Origin: Acidobacteriota bacterium
GTDB lineage: Bacteria > Acidobacteriota > Terriglobia > Terriglobales > Acidobacteriaceae
Assembly (NCBI GenBank): GCA_021792795.1
Contig: JAJYUB010000007.1
Coordinates: 31,970 to 95,969 of the forward strand
Direction of reading: 5' to 3'
DNA: 64,000 nucleotides
The notes below the pieces were generated by a model. The model saw nothing but the letters and a program-made list of their open reading frames with translations. It had not been told where the DNA came from and searched no databases. Both the position numbers and the translations under genes were made by a program. Shown piece by piece: positions 62,488 to 64,000 of the stretch (within the stretch, counting starts at the first letter, position 1; each line of letters opens with the position of its first letter).

Positions 62488-63729
62488 CTAGCTGCCTTGC
62501 AGAAACAGCATTGCAACCGACAATCCGATCACGATGATCGCTGTGGTCCATGCAATGAAATTGAACCAGCGATTGTTGGTATGCTTTCCCATCAACTCCG
62601 TCTTGTTGATCAACACCAGCATGAAGATCATCACCACCGGCAACAGGACCCCATTCAGCACCTGAGAAAGGATCGTCACCTTCACCAGCGGAAAATGCGG
62701 CCACAAGACGACTCCGGCGCCCGCTGCGATCAGCAGCGTGTACAGCCAGTAGAAAGCGGGCGCATCACTGAAGCTTTTATCCAGGCCCGATTCGAACCCC
62801 ATGCCTTCGCATACGGTATATGCGGTGGAAAGCGGCAGGATGGAGGCGGCGAACAACGAGGCGTTGAACAACCCCGCCGCGAACAAAATGAATGCGTACT
62901 GGCCCGCCAGCGGCTTCATGGCTTCGGCTGCGTCGGAGGGTACTTGGATCGCGCCCATCCCATGGACATAGAGCGTGGCCGCGCAAGCCACGATGATGAA
63001 CCAGGCCACGATGTCGGTAAAAAACGAGCCGATAATCACGTCCCATTGCGAAGCGCCAAGCTGCTTCACGTTGATGCCCTTCTCGACGACTGAGGACTGG
63101 AGATAAAACTGCATCCACGGCGCAATCGTTGTGCCAATCACTCCCACCGTCATGTAGACGTAGGACGACGCGTGCCAGGTTGCGCGCGGGGGCAGCTTCA
63201 CCGTGGCCAGCAGCGCCGTATGCCAGTCCGGCCCGGCCAGCACTCCCGCCGCAATATACGCAATGTAAAAAGCCGAAGCCAGCAAAAAAATCTTTTCCAC
63301 GCCCTTGTAGTCGCCCTTCACCACCAGCAACCACACCAGCGCCGCGCAAATGGGAACGGAAAGATATTTGCTGATATGGAACAACTGCATGCTGCCGGCG
63401 ATGCCGGAAAATTCTGCAATCACATTCCCAAAATTCACGATCACCAGCAGGATCATCACGATAAATGTGATGCGAAGACCGAATTCCTCGCGGATCAGGT
63501 CGCTCAATCCCTTGCCCGTCACCGCGCCCATCCGCGCGCACATTTCCTGCACCACAACCAGCGCCAGGGTTATGGGAATCATCGTCCACAGCAGCATGTA
63601 GCCGAATTGCGCCCCTGCCTGTGAATACGTCAGGATGCCGCCTGCGTCGTTGTCGACGTTGGCGGTAATGATGCCGGGTCCAAGCACCGCTAGAAACAAA
63701 ACGAATTGGGTCTTCCAGCGTTGCTTCAT
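62488..63729 (-). CDS. NRAMP-related divalent metal transporter, non-canonical site
   Basis: The 413-aa membrane protein has about 11 helices and the NRAMP backbone (GPGIITANVDNDAGGILTYS, SQAGAQFGYMLLW, GSFFTDIVAWFIIVACAA). The usual DPGN of helix 1 reads DAGG, and the MPH of helix 6 reads APW in GTTIAPWMQFYLQS. Loss of the helix 6 Met is a mark of NRAMP-related magnesium transporters, so Mg2+ or a wider range of ions is likely (inference). ATG 63729 follows GGAG. A soluble MgtE-N/CBS protein is coded at 44398. Confidence 0.88.
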   Translation of the reverse strand: MKQRWKTQFVLFLAVLGPGIITANVDNDAGGILTYSQAGAQFGYMLLWTMIPITLALVVVQEMCARMGAVTGKGLSDLIREEFGLRITFIVMILLVIVNFGNVIAEFSGIAGSMQLFHISKYLSVPICAALVWLLVVKGDYKGVEKIFLLASAFYIAYIAAGVLAGPDWHTALLATVKLPPRATWHASSYVYMTVGVIGTTIAPWMQFYLQSSVVEKGINVKQLGASQWDVIIGSFFTDIVAWFIIVACAATLYVHGMGAIQVPSDAAEAMKPLAGQYAFILFAAGLFNASLFAASILPLSTAYTVCEGMGFESGLDKSFSDAPAFYWLYTLLIAAGAGVVLWPHFPLVKVTILSQVLNGVLLPVVMIFMLVLINKTELMGKHTNNRWFNFIAWTTAIIVIGLSVAMLFLQGS

Positions 63730-63818
63730 GCGGGGCTCCGGATGTTTCAGGGTACACGATTCCAAAGCAGTGGGTCTTGGATTCGCCGCATAAATTTGTC
63801 ATTCCAAGCCAAGGTCGC

Positions 63819-63858
63819 TGGGTGCCCCATCCTCGCCGCGTTCTTTGCGGCTAGGCGT
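63819..63858. repeat. GGGTGCCCC palindromic repeat, copy 8
   Basis: GGGTGCCCCATCCTCGCCGC faces GCGGCTAGGCG. It lies upstream of the transporter gene. The remaining sequence to 64000 shows no gene I can support. Confidence 0.6.
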
Positions 63859-64000
63859 GTGTCGGGCATAGCATTTTGCCAAGGGCGATGCAGCGATTCG
63901 CAAAGCTGGTGTTCGTATTGGGGAGCGCAGGCAGTATCCCGTTGGTAGCTTATAGCAGGCTTTCTGGGCCGTTTCGGATTCAACGGGCCTCATTCCCCGC

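Noticed and set aside
63799..64000. Minus-strand frame near the right edge
   Set aside because: It is built largely from the GGGTGCCCC repeat and has no recognisable protein features.

Overview
The window reads as chromosomal DNA of an acidobacterium (Acidobacteriota, Terriglobia-like). Evidence: a secreted VWFA-domain protein of the type expanded in Acidobacteria, an ADOP-type duplicated orphan permease, paired DUF3617 proteins, a hopanoid-lipid glycosyltransferase (HpnI type), an HspR/HAIR-type dnaK promoter, lipid A genes (fabZ-lpxA-lpxI, so a didermic envelope) and GC-rich, tightly packed genes. The assignment is inference from gene content; no rRNA or tRNA gene was found.

Layout. 1-7300: a chaperone locus, dnaK ... 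dnaJ ... hspR. Between dnaK and dnaJ sit accessory genes: a 56-aa conserved-looking ORF, a GIY-YIG nuclease bracketed by inverted repeats, an AT-rich membrane protein and a HigBA-type toxin-antitoxin pair. 7400-15260: HpnI-like glycosyltransferase, Dps, VWFA protein, DedA-rhodanese fusion, RsbU-like PP2C phosphatase, pstB-phoU. 15300-20160: anSME-type radical SAM enzyme with a SEC-C tail, GH27 alpha-galactosidase, class II photolyase, membrane protein. 20184-25972: transposase relic, SDR, secreted protein, SRPBCC protein, fabZ-lpxA-lpxI, periplasmic peroxiredoxin. 26153-28586: a permease broken by a 4-bp tandem duplication. 28760-34514: Gfo/Idh/MocA oxidoreductase, infC with an apparent ATC start, mtaB, a receiver protein, and a DEAD-box helicase behind a hairpin-rich leader. 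34611-39257: secreted protein, GH20 hexosaminidase, FetAB-type ABC transporter. 40066-45693: DUF4142, TPM/LemA pair, SnoaL-like protein, rsbV-rsbW, soluble MgtE-N/CBS protein. 45893-49607: glycosyltransferase, GMC oxidoreductase and aldo/keto reductase cassette. 49862-54460: MerR regulator, FecR/DUF6600 protein, a candidate small RNA gene, a lipoprotein and a zinc-ribbon membrane protein. 54782-59984: secA and adjacent xerC/xerD. 60131-63729: HAD phosphatase, BtuF-like protein whose N-terminus is encoded by repeats, Nudix hydrolase, NRAMP-related transporter.

Three dispersed palindromic repeat families run through the intergenic DNA: a CATTCTGA...GAATCCAGA family, a GGGTGCCCC family, and a smaller GGCTGAAGCC/GGCTAAAGCC family. 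They border the GIY-YIG gene and have become part of one reading frame.

Best candidates for undescribed biology: (1) a roughly 160-nt minus-strand RNA at 52603-52762 with a perfect -35 box, a TATATA -10 box, stacked hairpins and a strong terminator; (2) a run of at least six perfect local hairpins in the 390-nt leader of the DEAD-box helicase; (3) repeat DNA converted into the N-terminal coding sequence of a BtuF-like protein; (4) a GIY-YIG nuclease gene flanked by inverted copies of the genome's dispersed repeat.
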